Part shown: positions 13,101 to 20,465 of the stretch, in pieces | How the letters are laid out: each line of letters opens with the position of its first letter | Position numbering within the stretch: the stretch's first letter is position 1 | NCBI RefSeq assembly: GCF_002163755.1 | Contig: NZ_CP015863.1 | Location: 124,001 to 188,000 of the forward strand | Direction of reading: 5' to 3' | DNA: 64,000 nucleotides | DNA from: Vibrio campbellii CAIM 519 = NBRC 15631 = ATCC 25920 | GTDB taxonomy: Bacteria > Pseudomonadota > Gammaproteobacteria > Enterobacterales > Vibrionaceae | Notes under the pieces: model-generated | What the model saw: only the letters and a program-made list of their open reading frames with translations | What the model was told of the DNA's origin: nothing | Database searches by the model: none | Made by a program: the position numbers and the translations under genes

Positions 13101-13244
13101 GGTTACGGTAACCACCGTGTTTGTCATTTCAGGGTATTCACGAACTTGCATCTTGAATACGGCTTGCAAACCAAGCAACGCAATCAAAAAGCTGATCGAT
13201 ACCGCTAAAACTGGACGTTTAATAAAAACATCAGTAAAGCGCAT
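10122..13244 (-). CDS. vexB: RND-family efflux pump, VexB/VmeD type
   Basis: A 1040-residue inner-membrane HAE1 transporter with the AcrB architecture: TM1 (res. about 10-30), a large periplasmic pore/docking domain, TM2-6, a second periplasmic domain and TM7-12. The proton-relay aspartates are visible in TM4 (AIGLVVDDAIVVLENVDRHI). It expels drugs or detergents with a TolC-type outer channel, which is not encoded here. The gene is third in an operon after the regulator and the membrane fusion protein, with an 11-bp gap from the latter. Position beside ilvC/ubiK matches V. cholerae vexRAB, hence the symbol; in V. parahaemolyticus the same pair is named vmeCD as I recall. Substrates cannot be read from sequence. 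Confidence 0.88.
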   Translation of the reverse strand: MRFTDVFIKRPVLAVSISFLIALLGLQAVFKMQVREYPEMTNTVVTVTTSYYGASADLIQGFITQPLEQAVAQADNIDYMTSSSVLGTSTITVNMKLNTDPNAALSDILAKTNSVRSQLPKEAEDPTVTMSTGSTTAVLYIGFTSDELSSSQITDYLERVINPQLFTVNGVSKVDLYGGMKYALRVWLDPAKMGALKLTATDVMTVLNANNYQSATGQATGEFVLYNGSADTQVSNVAELEALVVKTGEGDVIRLGDIAKVTLEKSHDIYRANANGQEAVVAAINAAPSANPINISADVLKLLPQLERNLPSNIKMNVMYDSTIAINESIHEVVKTILEAAVIVLVVITLFLGSFRAVIIPIVTIPLSLIGVAMVMQAMGFSWNLMTLLAMVLAIGLVVDDAIVVLENVDRHIKEGESPFRAAIIGTREIAVPVIAMTLTLGAVYAPIALMGGITGSLFKEFALTLAGAVFVSGIIALTLSPMMCSKMLRANEEPSKFEQKVHHVLDGMTNRYAKMLTAVMAHRPVIIAFAIIVFATLPILFKFIPSELAPSEDKGVVVLMGTAPSNANLDYIEHTMRDVNKILSNQPEVEYAQVFNGVPNSNQAFGLATLKPWSEREASQADITKRVGELVSHVPGMSVTAFQMPELPGAGSGLPIQFVITTPNSFESLFTIASDILADVSTSPLFVYSDLDLNYDSATMKISIDKDKAGAYGVTMQDIGVTLSTMMADGYVNRIDLNGRSYEVIPQVERKWRLNPESMKNYYVRSVDGKAVPLGSLITIDVVAEPRSLPHFNQLNSATVGAVPSPGVAMGDAINWFEDVAQNKLPSGYNHDYMGEARQFVTEGSALYATFGLALAIIFLVLAIQFESIRDPIVIMVSVPLAVCGALIALAWGTASMNIYSQVGLITLVGLITKHGILICEVAKEEQLHNKLSRIDAVMEAAKVRLRPILMTTAAMIAGLIPLMYATGAGAAQRFSIGIVIVAGLAIGTLFTLFVLPVIYSYLAEKHKPLPVFVEDKDLEKLARVDEAKAAHRELADNK

Positions 13245-13255
13245 TATGCCTCCAA

Positions 13256-14362
13256 TTAAAGCATTGGTGTTTCAGCAGGTGGTGTAAGTGCGGCATCTTC
13301 AACGATGGTCACTTTTGCATGGTTACTAAGGCGAACTTGCCCAGAGGTTACTACGAGGTCACCCGGTTTCACGCCATTTAGGATATGCGCGATGTCTTTT
13401 GTTCGTTCACCCACTTTCACAACGTGCTGTTTTACCCGTTTTTCACCGTCTTCTTCAGTAACAATGTAGACGTTATCGCCGTACAGCGTAAACGTGATAG
13501 CCGTTTGCGGCAGCGTTACTTGGTTCTCTAGCTTTGGTAGAATGATATTGGCACGAGCGAACATACCACTGCGAAGTTTGCCATCGCTGTTTGGAATGTC
13601 TGCCTGCACTTGGATCAGACCGCTTTGAACGTTAACTGCTGGTTCAATCGCCGAGATAGAGCCTTTGAATGGCTTGTCAGGGTAAGCATCAACAAAGATG
13701 TCTACCTCTTGGTCTAGCTTGATGCGAGAGATATCTGTTTGGGAAACAGTGAAACGTAGACGCATCACGCTGGTGTCTTCAAGGCGCACGATATCGGTAC
13801 CAGCTTGTAGGTACTGTCCAAGATAAACATTACGAATACCAACTACACCAGTAAATGGTGCTTTTATTTCACGGCGGTCTATGGTTGCTTTAAGGCTTTC
13901 AATATCCGCTTTCAGCGAGAAGTAGTTTGCTTCAGCCTCGTCGTACGCTTCCTTGGATACAGAGCCTTTTTTGAAGAGACCCTGGTAGCGTTTATATTTG
14001 GCTTTTGCGGCAGGCAGTCTGGCTTGTGAGCTCTGAAGGTTTGCCTTTTCAACATCGGAGTCTAGGTGTATTAAAGACTGACCAGTATCCACTTGAGTTC
14101 CTGACTCAAACGAAATCTTATCGATTACTCCACTAGTTTCGTTGGCGACAGTCACACCTTGATTAGGTTCAATAAAGCCGATCGCTTCAATAACGGGAAC
14201 CCAATCTACCGCTTGTACTTCGGTCACGGTTACAGGGAATTCAGGCTCTGGACGGTTTGCCATGTATTCGGCAATTTTTTGCTGTTTGAATAAGTTGAAG
14301 CCTATCACACTCCCAAATAGGAGAATTGCGATTAGCACCATAAAGAAAGTCCACTTTTTCAT
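13256..14362 (-). CDS. vexA: RND periplasmic adaptor (membrane fusion protein), VexA type
   Basis: A 368-residue membrane fusion protein linking the RND pump to an outer-membrane channel. It has an N-terminal hydrophobic anchor (MKKWTFFMVLIAILLFGSVIGF) with no lipobox, then a split biotinyl-lipoyl domain (EPNQGVTVANETSGVIDKI ... IKAPFTGVVGIRNVYLGQYL), a coiled-coil hairpin between the halves (about res. 100-155) and beta-barrel domains. It starts 19 bp after the tetR-type gene and overlaps nothing. Co-transcription with the pump is near certain. Confidence 0.9.
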   Translation of the reverse strand: MKKWTFFMVLIAILLFGSVIGFNLFKQQKIAEYMANRPEPEFPVTVTEVQAVDWVPVIEAIGFIEPNQGVTVANETSGVIDKISFESGTQVDTGQSLIHLDSDVEKANLQSSQARLPAAKAKYKRYQGLFKKGSVSKEAYDEAEANYFSLKADIESLKATIDRREIKAPFTGVVGIRNVYLGQYLQAGTDIVRLEDTSVMRLRFTVSQTDISRIKLDQEVDIFVDAYPDKPFKGSISAIEPAVNVQSGLIQVQADIPNSDGKLRSGMFARANIILPKLENQVTLPQTAITFTLYGDNVYIVTEEDGEKRVKQHVVKVGERTKDIAHILNGVKPGDLVVTSGQVRLSNHAKVTIVEDAALTPPAETPML

Positions 14363-14380
14363 TCTATTTAGAACTCCAAA

Positions 14381-14965
14381 TTAGTGTTTAATAATTGCGT
14401 CCCAACTGGCTTCAATTGCCGCGTCTACTGCATGCTTATCCAGTTGATAGATCCCCAAGGCATGTTTCCTTGCAAGTGCCACGCTTGCTTCGAAACTAAG
14501 CCCAGATAGCACCTCATTTGCGAGAGGTTTAAAAAGCCCTTCTGCTTTTCCTTGATCAAAGAGACGATCTACGTGAATGAATAGTTTCCTCTCATGTTCT
14601 CTCGTACAAGCTTGTGTTGGGCAGGGTAATGCGTCGTATTGAAGACGGTTGCTCAAGGTATTTACATTAGCTCCGGCAAAGTGCCAGATATTCATCCACA
14701 TTGTTCTAAAGCGTTGTTTCAAAGGCATACTATCATCCACATTGCACTGTACTGCCTCTGCTATTCGTGTCGTGACTATAAGACGCACTTCTTTGAGTAA
14801 GTGTTCTTTGTCTGAGAAATAACGATATATCGTACCAGCAGCGACACCTGCTTCATCGGCAAGCTTTTGCATTGAGAGTCCCTGAAACCCTGATTCTGCA
14901 ATTAGACGTTCAGCAGCGATAACGATTTGCTCTCGTTTATCTTTGCGAATTTGATTGGTAGCCAT
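14381..14965 (-). CDS. vexR: TetR-family repressor of the RND operon (VexR-like)
   Basis: A 194-residue TetR regulator. The N-terminal HTH is complete (IVIAAERLIAESGFQGLSMQKLADEAGVAAGTIYRYFSDKEHLL, res. about 14-57), followed by an all-helical ligand domain. It is the first gene of the efflux operon and starts 15 bp from a 22-bp palindrome that is almost surely its operator. This predicts autorepression of regulator, adaptor and pump, relieved by ligand. The symbol follows synteny with V. cholerae vexRAB; the ligand is unknown. Confidence 0.86.
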   Translation of the reverse strand: MATNQIRKDKREQIVIAAERLIAESGFQGLSMQKLADEAGVAAGTIYRYFSDKEHLLKEVRLIVTTRIAEAVQCNVDDSMPLKQRFRTMWMNIWHFAGANVNTLSNRLQYDALPCPTQACTREHERKLFIHVDRLFDQGKAEGLFKPLANEVLSGLSFEASVALARKHALGIYQLDKHAVDAAIEASWDAIIKH

Positions 14966-14979
14966 AGTCTTATCAGTGG

Positions 14980-15001
14980 AATGAATGAACGTTCATTCAT
15001 T
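14980..15001. promoter_or_regulatory. Perfect 22-bp palindromic operator
   Basis: A perfect dyad with half-site AATGAATGAAC centred on AACGTT, placed 15 bp upstream of the tetR-type start codon. TGAATGNNCATTCA-like dyads are common TetR operators. Confidence 0.85.
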
Positions 15002-15135
15002 ATAGCGTAGATTTTGGGCATTTACGCTATGTAATATTAAACTCTTTGTGTAAAAGTTAGGTGAAAATCAGCGTAGCTTTCCCACGGTCACCCCTTTATC
15101 ATAGGCGCCACTATTTCCACCCGCAGAGAATTTTT

Positions 15136-17151
15136 ATGAAGCTGAACCCTAGACAAGACGAAGCCGTTAAGTACGTATCAGGCCCATGCTTGGTACTTGC
15201 TGGGGCGGGCTCGGGTAAAACTCGTGTAATTACCAATAAAATCGCTTATTTGGTTCAGCAGTGTGGCTACAAGGCACGTAATATTGCTGCGGTAACCTTT
15301 ACCAATAAAGCTGCGCGTGAGATGAAAGAGCGTGTTGGTCAGACACTAGGTAAAGCTGAATCGAAAGGTCTGATGGTCTCGACCTTCCATACCTTAGGGC
15401 TCAACATCATCAAGCGTGAGTACAAATATCTTGGCTTGAAAGCGGGCTTCTCACTGTTTGATGATCAAGACCAGCTTGCGCTTCTTAAAGAGCTGACAGA
15501 AAAGCAGCTAGACGGCGATAAAGATTTGTTGCGTCAGTTGTTAAGTTGTATTTCCAACTGGAAGAACGACATGCTGACACCAGAGCAAGCCAAAGCGTTG
15601 GCTCAAGGTGAGCAACAACAACTGTTTGCTTTCTGTTTTGAGATGTATCAGAAGCAGATGAAGGCATACAACGCGCTCGACTTTGATGACCTGATTTCTC
15701 TGCCAGTGCAATTGCTACGTAACAATGAAGAAGTGCGTCAACGTTGGCAGAACCGCATTCGTTACCTATTGGTGGACGAATATCAAGATACCAACACTAG
15801 CCAATATGACTTGGTGAAGCTCATCGTTGGCGAGCGTGGTCGTTTGACCGTCGTAGGTGACGATGACCAATCTATCTATTCATGGCGTGGTGCTAAACCG
15901 CAAAACTTAGTTTTGCTTGGTGAAGATTACCCAAATTTGCGCTTGATTAAGTTGGAGCAGAATTACCGCTCGACCAGTCGTATTCTTCGTGCGGCAAACA
16001 TCTTGATTGCGAACAACCCACACGTATATGAGAAATCGCTTTTTTCGGAAATTCCTGATGGCGAAAAACTCAAAGTGTTGTTGGCGAAGAATGAGGAACA
16101 CGAAGCAGAACGCGTAACGGGAGAATTGATTGCGCATAAGTTCCTAAACCGCACCGAATATAAAGATTATGCGATTTTGTATCGTGGTAACCACCAATCT
16201 CGTTTGATTGAAAAGTCACTGATGCAAAACCGTGTGCCATACAAACTGTCTGGCGGCACGTCTTTCTTCGCTCGAGCAGAGATCAAAGACATCATGGCTT
16301 ACCTGCGCGTATTGGTGAATCCAGACGATGACAACGCGTTCCTACGCATTGTGAATACGCCGCGTCGTGAAATTGGTCCCGTGACTCTAGAGAAGCTAGG
16401 TAGCTACGCCAACATGCGTGGTAAGAGCTTGTTTGAAGTCAGCTTTGAAATGGGATTGGAGCAGCACCTAACCGGCCGTGGCTTAGAGAACCTACGCCGT
16501 TTTACTCAATGGTTGGTGGCGATTGCCGATCAAGCCGAGCGTGGTGATACGGTTGAAGCGGTACGCTCACTTGTACGTGATATTCATTATGAGGACTGGC
16601 TATACGAAACGTCAGCAAGCCCGAAAGCGGCTGAAATGCGCATGAAGAACGTTTCTGACCTTTACTCTTGGATTGTGGCCGACCTAGAAGGTGATAACTA
16701 CGACCAAGAAGAGAAGACGTTAAAAGAGGTAGTTCAACGTCTTACTCTACGTGACATGATGGAGCGCGGTGAAGAAGATGAGGACAGTGATGCGGTTCAA
16801 TTGATGACCCTGCATGCTTCAAAAGGTCTTGAGTTCCCGTTCGTGTACTTGATCGGTTCGGAAGAGGGCATTCTGCCGCACCAGACCAGTATTGATGAAG
16901 ATAACGTTGAAGAAGAACGTCGCCTAATGTACGTGGGTATTACTCGTGCGCAGCGTGAGCTGACGTTTACCATGTGTAAGGAGCGCCGACAGTTTGGTGA
17001 ATTGATCAAGCCGACGCAAAGCCGCTTCTTGGATGAACTACCATTTGATGACGTTGAATGGGAAGCAAACAAAAAGCCAGTATCGGCAGAAGAGCGTATG
17101 GCAAAAGGACAAGCACATATCGCCAATATTCGAGCAATGTTTAAGAAATAG
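15136..17151 (+). CDS. rep: ATP-dependent DNA helicase Rep
   Basis: A 671-residue SF1A 3'-5' helicase that restarts and clears replication forks. Visible motifs: MKLNPRQDEAVKYVSGPCLVLAGAGSGKTRV (Q motif and Walker A, res. 1-31), VTFTNKAAREMKERV (Ia), LLVDEYQDTN (II), VVGDDDQSIYSWRGA (III), LEQNYRSTSRIL (IV), LMTLHASKGLEFPFVYLIGSEEG (V) and RRLMYVGITRAQRELTF (VI). It aligns with E. coli Rep over its full length. I start at the ATG at 15136; the frame is open 25 codons further upstream, but that part overlaps the likely promoter. It ends at a bidirectional terminator. Confidence 0.96.
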   Translation: MKLNPRQDEAVKYVSGPCLVLAGAGSGKTRVITNKIAYLVQQCGYKARNIAAVTFTNKAAREMKERVGQTLGKAESKGLMVSTFHTLGLNIIKREYKYLGLKAGFSLFDDQDQLALLKELTEKQLDGDKDLLRQLLSCISNWKNDMLTPEQAKALAQGEQQQLFAFCFEMYQKQMKAYNALDFDDLISLPVQLLRNNEEVRQRWQNRIRYLLVDEYQDTNTSQYDLVKLIVGERGRLTVVGDDDQSIYSWRGAKPQNLVLLGEDYPNLRLIKLEQNYRSTSRILRAANILIANNPHVYEKSLFSEIPDGEKLKVLLAKNEEHEAERVTGELIAHKFLNRTEYKDYAILYRGNHQSRLIEKSLMQNRVPYKLSGGTSFFARAEIKDIMAYLRVLVNPDDDNAFLRIVNTPRREIGPVTLEKLGSYANMRGKSLFEVSFEMGLEQHLTGRGLENLRRFTQWLVAIADQAERGDTVEAVRSLVRDIHYEDWLYETSASPKAAEMRMKNVSDLYSWIVADLEGDNYDQEEKTLKEVVQRLTLRDMMERGEEDEDSDAVQLMTLHASKGLEFPFVYLIGSEEGILPHQTSIDEDNVEEERRLMYVGITRAQRELTFTMCKERRQFGELIKPTQSRFLDELPFDDVEWEANKKPVSAEERMAKGQAHIANIRAMFKK

Positions 17152-17179
17152 AACAACGTGGTTCTAACTTGCTAAAAAC

Positions 17180-17211
17180 AAAAAGGCTTGCCAAGTGGTA
17201 AGCCTTTTTCG
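17180..17211. terminator. Bidirectional terminator between rep and cytochrome c5
   Basis: AAAAAGGCTTGCC-aagt-GGTAAGCCTTTTTC serves both convergent genes. It lies 28 bp after rep and 13 bp before the cytochrome stop codon. Confidence 0.87.
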
Positions 17212-17223
17212 TTGATATCTTTA

Positions 17224-17637
17224 TTATAGACCTTTAATCATGTGGTCGATGGCTGCGATGATTTCGTCATCAGAACAGTCCATACACGTGCCTTTTGCTG
17301 GCATCGCGTTGAAGCCTTGGATTGCGTGGTTAGTCAGCACGTCTTTGCCTTGTGCAATACGTGGTGCCCAATCGCCCGCATCACCAGTTTTTGGTGCGCC
17401 GTTTACGCCTGATGCGTGACAAGCAATACAGAAAGTACCATAAACTGCCGCACCATCACGCGGACCAGTTGGCTCTGCTTTTACCGGTTCTGCACCTGCA
17501 AGATAAACATCACCGACAGGTTTGATGCGTTCTGCGATCGCATCGTATTCAGTTTGGCTGATGTCAGAAGCTAAAGCTGCCGTAGAAAAAGTTAAGGCAG
17601 CGAACAAAACGCTAATCATTCGTCGAGACATATCCAT
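17224..17637 (-). CDS. Periplasmic cytochrome c5
   Basis: A 137-residue class I c-type cytochrome. A Sec signal peptide (about MISVLFAALTFSTAALA, res. 7-23) precedes a heme site C70-IA-C73-H74, with the likely axial Met at M112 in FNAMPAKG. C118-MD-C121 is the disulfide pair typical of cytochrome c5. It should carry electrons in the periplasm between the bc1 or quinol side and oxidases or peroxidases. The start is uncertain: ATG codons at 17637, 17631 and 17619 and a GTG at 17646 are all in frame, and no clear Shine-Dalgarno decides between them. Confidence 0.85.
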   Translation of the reverse strand: MDMSRRMISVLFAALTFSTAALASDISQTEYDAIAERIKPVGDVYLAGAEPVKAEPTGPRDGAAVYGTFCIACHASGVNGAPKTGDAGDWAPRIAQGKDVLTNHAIQGFNAMPAKGTCMDCSDDEIIAAIDHMIKGL

Positions 17638-17998
17638 TAAACCCACTTCACATTCCCGAGGTAAGTGACTTACCTATTTATATAGTTAGAGTATTTAGAG
17701 CCGTTGGAGAAAGTTGTGCGCGATTGCTTCTATAGTGAGCAGAAAACCTTATCTAACAGTCTAGAGTGATCGAACAACCAGGTTGCAGCTGTTAAATCAA
17801 TGTAAATAATGGGTAATTATATCCCGATAACTTGTTGCAATAAACAACAAGTTATCCATGACAGGGCGTGAATCACATCAAAAATGCACTTTAAAGGCAG
17901 ATAACTGTCGAAAAAGAGACCAAACGAGAAAAAAAGTAAAAAAAGTACTAGACGGCATAGTGTGATATCCGTATTATTCCTCTCCGCCGATGGGGCAT
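17638..17998. other. Non-coding spacer between cytochrome c5 and the tRNA cluster
   Basis: 361 bp with no convincing gene. It must hold the cytochrome promoter (minus strand) and the tRNA promoter (plus strand). The one clear structure is the inverted repeat at 17826-17856, listed separately. A-rich tracts at 17922-17946 precede the tRNAs. Confidence 0.6.
17826..17856. repeat. 12-bp perfect inverted repeat with 7-nt loop
   Basis: GATAACTTGTTG - caataaa - CAACAAGTTATC, perfect over 12 bp. There is no T-run on either strand, so it is not a standard intrinsic terminator. It lies about 190 bp upstream of the cytochrome start and 140 bp upstream of the tRNA cluster. Confidence 0.9.
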
Positions 17999-18075
<77 letters not shown>

Positions 18076-18109
18076 TTCCGGAATACAAATTAACGGCACA
18101 AACAATAGT

Positions 18110-18186
18110 GGTGGCTATAGCTCAGTTGGTAGAGCCCTGGATTGTGATTCCGGTGGTCGCGAGTTCGAATCTCGTTAGCCACCCCA
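18110..18186 (+). tRNA. tRNA-His (GUG), copy 1
   Basis: A 77-nt cloverleaf including the extra G at -1 opposite C73, anticodon GTG and encoded CCA. Identical to copy 2 at 18385-18461. Confidence 0.95.
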
Positions 18187-18262
18187 TTATTTTGGTAACC
18201 CATTAAATTAATGAAGTTTCCAGTTTTGATTCAAATATCCCAAGAATCGAAACAAAATTCGT

Positions 18263-18339
<77 letters not shown>

Positions 18340-18384
18340 CTATTTAGTTTATGGCTATAATAAGCGGTAAACATAAAAATTGAT

Positions 18385-18461
18385 GGTGGCTATAGCTCAG
18401 TTGGTAGAGCCCTGGATTGTGATTCCGGTGGTCGCGAGTTCGAATCTCGTTAGCCACCCCA
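18385..18461 (+). tRNA. tRNA-His (GUG), copy 2
   Basis: Identical to copy 1. The His-Pro pair is tandemly duplicated as a unit of about 270 bp with partly diverged spacers. Confidence 0.95.
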
Positions 18462-18525
18462 TTAATTTGGGTGACTTCTTAGTTGAAGTATCCAGTCTGA
18501 TTTGAGAGAATCAGAAAATACAGTT

Positions 18526-18602
<77 letters not shown>

Positions 18603-18607
18603 CTATT

Positions 18608-18640
18608 TAAAGCCTCAGTCGAAAGACTGGGGCTTTTTTA
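18608..18640 (+). terminator. tRNA cluster terminator
   Basis: AAAGCCTCAGTC-gaaa-GACTGGGGCTTT with TTTTTA. The same hairpin recurs at 18866-18896. Confidence 0.88.
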
Positions 18641-18658
18641 CGTTTGAAATTTAGAATG

Positions 18659-18718
18659 TTGGGACCAGAGGGTCGTGGGCTGGAGCGCCAGTCCGATCGA
18701 ATCTCTCTTCACCGACCA
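18659..18718 (+). pseudogene. tRNA-Pro 3'-half remnant 1
   Basis: gggaccagagggtcg (18661-18675) and aatctctcttcaccgaccac (18700-18719) copy the anticodon arm and the T-arm/acceptor/CCA region of tRNA-Pro with one substitution and an insertion between them. The D-arm half is missing, so it is not functional. Confidence 0.8.
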
Positions 18719-18724
18719 CTATTA

Positions 18725-18752
18725 GAAAGCCTGCTTCTTAGCAGGCTTTCGT
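18725..18752 (+). terminator. Terminator-like hairpin after remnant 1
   Basis: GAAAGCCTGC-ttctta-GCAGGCTTTC then gtcgttttag. The trailing gtcgttttagagc also follows the rrn operon terminator (6365-6376). Confidence 0.7.
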
Positions 18753-18843
18753 CGTTTTAGAGCTAGTGATATCGCTTGGACTAGATGAGTCGGCAGTATT
18801 TCAATGGGTTTGAACCCAAGTGGGTTCGCCTGAAGTTAGAATA

Positions 18844-18896
18844 TGGCTCTTCATCGACCGCTATTTAAAGCCTCAGTCGAAAGACTGGGGCTTTTT
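18844..18896 (+). pseudogene. tRNA-Pro remnant 2 with duplicated terminator
   Basis: ctcttcatcgaccgctatttaaagcc repeats the last acceptor bases, CCA and flank of tRNA-Pro copy 2 with two substitutions, then an exact copy of its terminator stem-loop (AAAGCCTCAGTC-gaaa-GACTGGGGCTTT, 18866-18891). Only the end of the tRNA remains. Confidence 0.75.
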
Positions 18897-19004
18897 CCAT
18901 TTTTTCTTCTCAAAAATCTTCACTCTATTTTCAATTCTGCCAACAATGTACAGTTCTGGGAGCTTTTGACCACCCATGATCCAAATGCTTTTCGAGCTGA
19001 TAAA

Positions 19005-19035
19005 AGAAACCCCAGCACGATGGCTGGGGCTTTGT
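19005..19035 (-). terminator. Terminator of the HAD phosphatase gene
   Basis: On the minus strand AAAGCCCCAGCC-atcgt-GCTGGGGTTTCTTTT. It lies 20 bp past the stop codon. Confidence 0.8.
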
Positions 19036-19054
19036 ATTTCTTGAGTTGAGCGCT

Positions 19055-19780
19055 TTATTGAGCGAGCGTTTTTAGAATTTCTTTGAGCTCAACCGTCTCT
19101 TTCACTTCATAGCTTGGTTTGATATCGGTTGGATTCGCTGCGCCTGCCTCGTTAACCCATACACTCAGAATGCCCATATTGTTGGCACCCGCGATATCTG
19201 CTGGTAGAGAGTCGCCAATATGAATCGCCTCTTCTGGTTTTACATCTGCAAGGTTGAGTGCTTTGTGGAAGATGCTTGCCGCAGGCTTCTCTTCTGGCTC
19301 TTCGCCACCCACGATGATGTGATCCACCCATTCACTCATTTGTGTCGCTTTGAGCTTTGGATGCTGCGAGAAGATAGGGCCGTTAGTGATTACCACCAAT
19401 TTGTAGTGTTGGCGTAGCTTAGTCAGCATTTCCTTCACGCCTGGGAAGAAGGTAAAAGCCCCCATTCGAGCTGAATCGAAGAAGCTTTGTGCCTGCTGCG
19501 CTTGTTCTGCATCGATCTCGATACCTTGTTCTGCCAAGATGCTTTGGATTAAACCGCAGCGGAACGCATTTTCGTCTGGCAATAGAGCAATAAGCTGAGG
19601 GAATTCGTCGTTTAGCTTCTTATACACACCTTGTAAGTAGCGTTGCACAAAGGCTGTGGAGTCAGTGATCTGAGGGTAAGTTTGAGCAATCCAGTCCGCA
19701 AACTCTTGTCCTGCTATTTTATCGGCTTGAGATGTGCCACATAAAGTCTCGTCCATATCAAAAAATATCGCTTTAAGCAT
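19055..19780 (-). CDS. HAD-superfamily hydrolase (YjjG / NANP-like phosphatase)
   Basis: A 241-residue haloacid-dehalogenase phosphatase. Motif I is DMDETLCG (res. 8-15, nucleophile and general acid Asp), motif II is VVITNGP, the motif III lysine lies in EEPEEKPAASIFH, and motif IV is IHIGDSLPADIAGA. The helical C1 cap lies between I and II. Closest families are the nucleotidase YjjG and N-acylneuraminate-9-phosphatase; the substrate is not determined. The ATG at 19780 has AAAGGAG 5 bp upstream; the in-frame GTG 18 bp earlier would place that Shine-Dalgarno inside the protein and is rejected. Confidence 0.85.
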   Translation of the reverse strand: MLKAIFFDMDETLCGTSQADKIAGQEFADWIAQTYPQITDSTAFVQRYLQGVYKKLNDEFPQLIALLPDENAFRCGLIQSILAEQGIEIDAEQAQQAQSFFDSARMGAFTFFPGVKEMLTKLRQHYKLVVITNGPIFSQHPKLKATQMSEWVDHIIVGGEEPEEKPAASIFHKALNLADVKPEEAIHIGDSLPADIAGANNMGILSVWVNEAGAANPTDIKPSYEVKETVELKEILKTLAQ

Positions 19781-20465
19781 AGGGGCTCCTTTATTCACTG
19801 CTCAACGTTAGAGTTTGATTATCTCTTATCTCACTCAAAATGACAGTGGAAAGCGCAAAATCAATGCTTCCACATCGTTTTTAATGCCTAAAAGAAGATG
19901 AACAGCCATGTATTTTTTCTCCTGCCCGAAGTGACTTAATCATGAAATCGCATAACTGACGCATAACCAAGATTAAGTGACGGATTCCATTTTTTTGCTG
20001 AGCTGCTCACGTTTTCATCGCTTTAGTTGTGTGGAGATTTTGGCTTTTTATGTATGCAGACTATTTTGTTAGTAGCATTTTATGTCGAACATTACCAATT
20101 GGAACGGAGTATTGTTTGGTAAATGTTAATGGTATTACGTGAATAATAGGGATACTGTCAATAGTGGCTTTATGCATTAACTTAGAGCATTTTTCTGTTT
20201 TTATTGGTGCATAGCGCACAAAAGTGGTGTGTTATGAAAATGGTTAAATACTTGTTAATGCATTTTTATTCGCTAATAGTGCGTGTAAATAATGTTTTTC
20301 CGGCGAAATATACTTTAATTGTTGCTTTTTTGTGTAATTTTTGCCAAATTGTCTCCGCATTAAGATTTCAGAGTATTATTCTGAATTTGAACGGATTCAT
20401 TCAGGTGATGAATGGCGCTTTTTTTGCGCGATTCGATACCACAGACAAGGCAGTAGAGGTCTGAA
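19781..20465. other. 685-bp non-coding region upstream of the peptide importer operon
   Basis: I find no credible gene. One open frame (20204-20464) lacks a good ribosome-binding site and has no recognisable domain. The region is A+T-rich towards 20050-20400 and should carry the promoter of the ABC operon. The AGAGG before the 20466 ATG is the ATPase ribosome-binding site. Confidence 0.55.

Noticed and set aside
17826..17856. Intrinsic terminator
   Set aside because: There is no T-run on either strand and no gene ends nearby; kept as an unexplained inverted repeat.
20204..20464. 86-codon frame just before the ABC ATPase gene
   Set aside because: GTG start without a ribosome-binding site, unusual composition, no recognised domain; more likely leader sequence of the operon.
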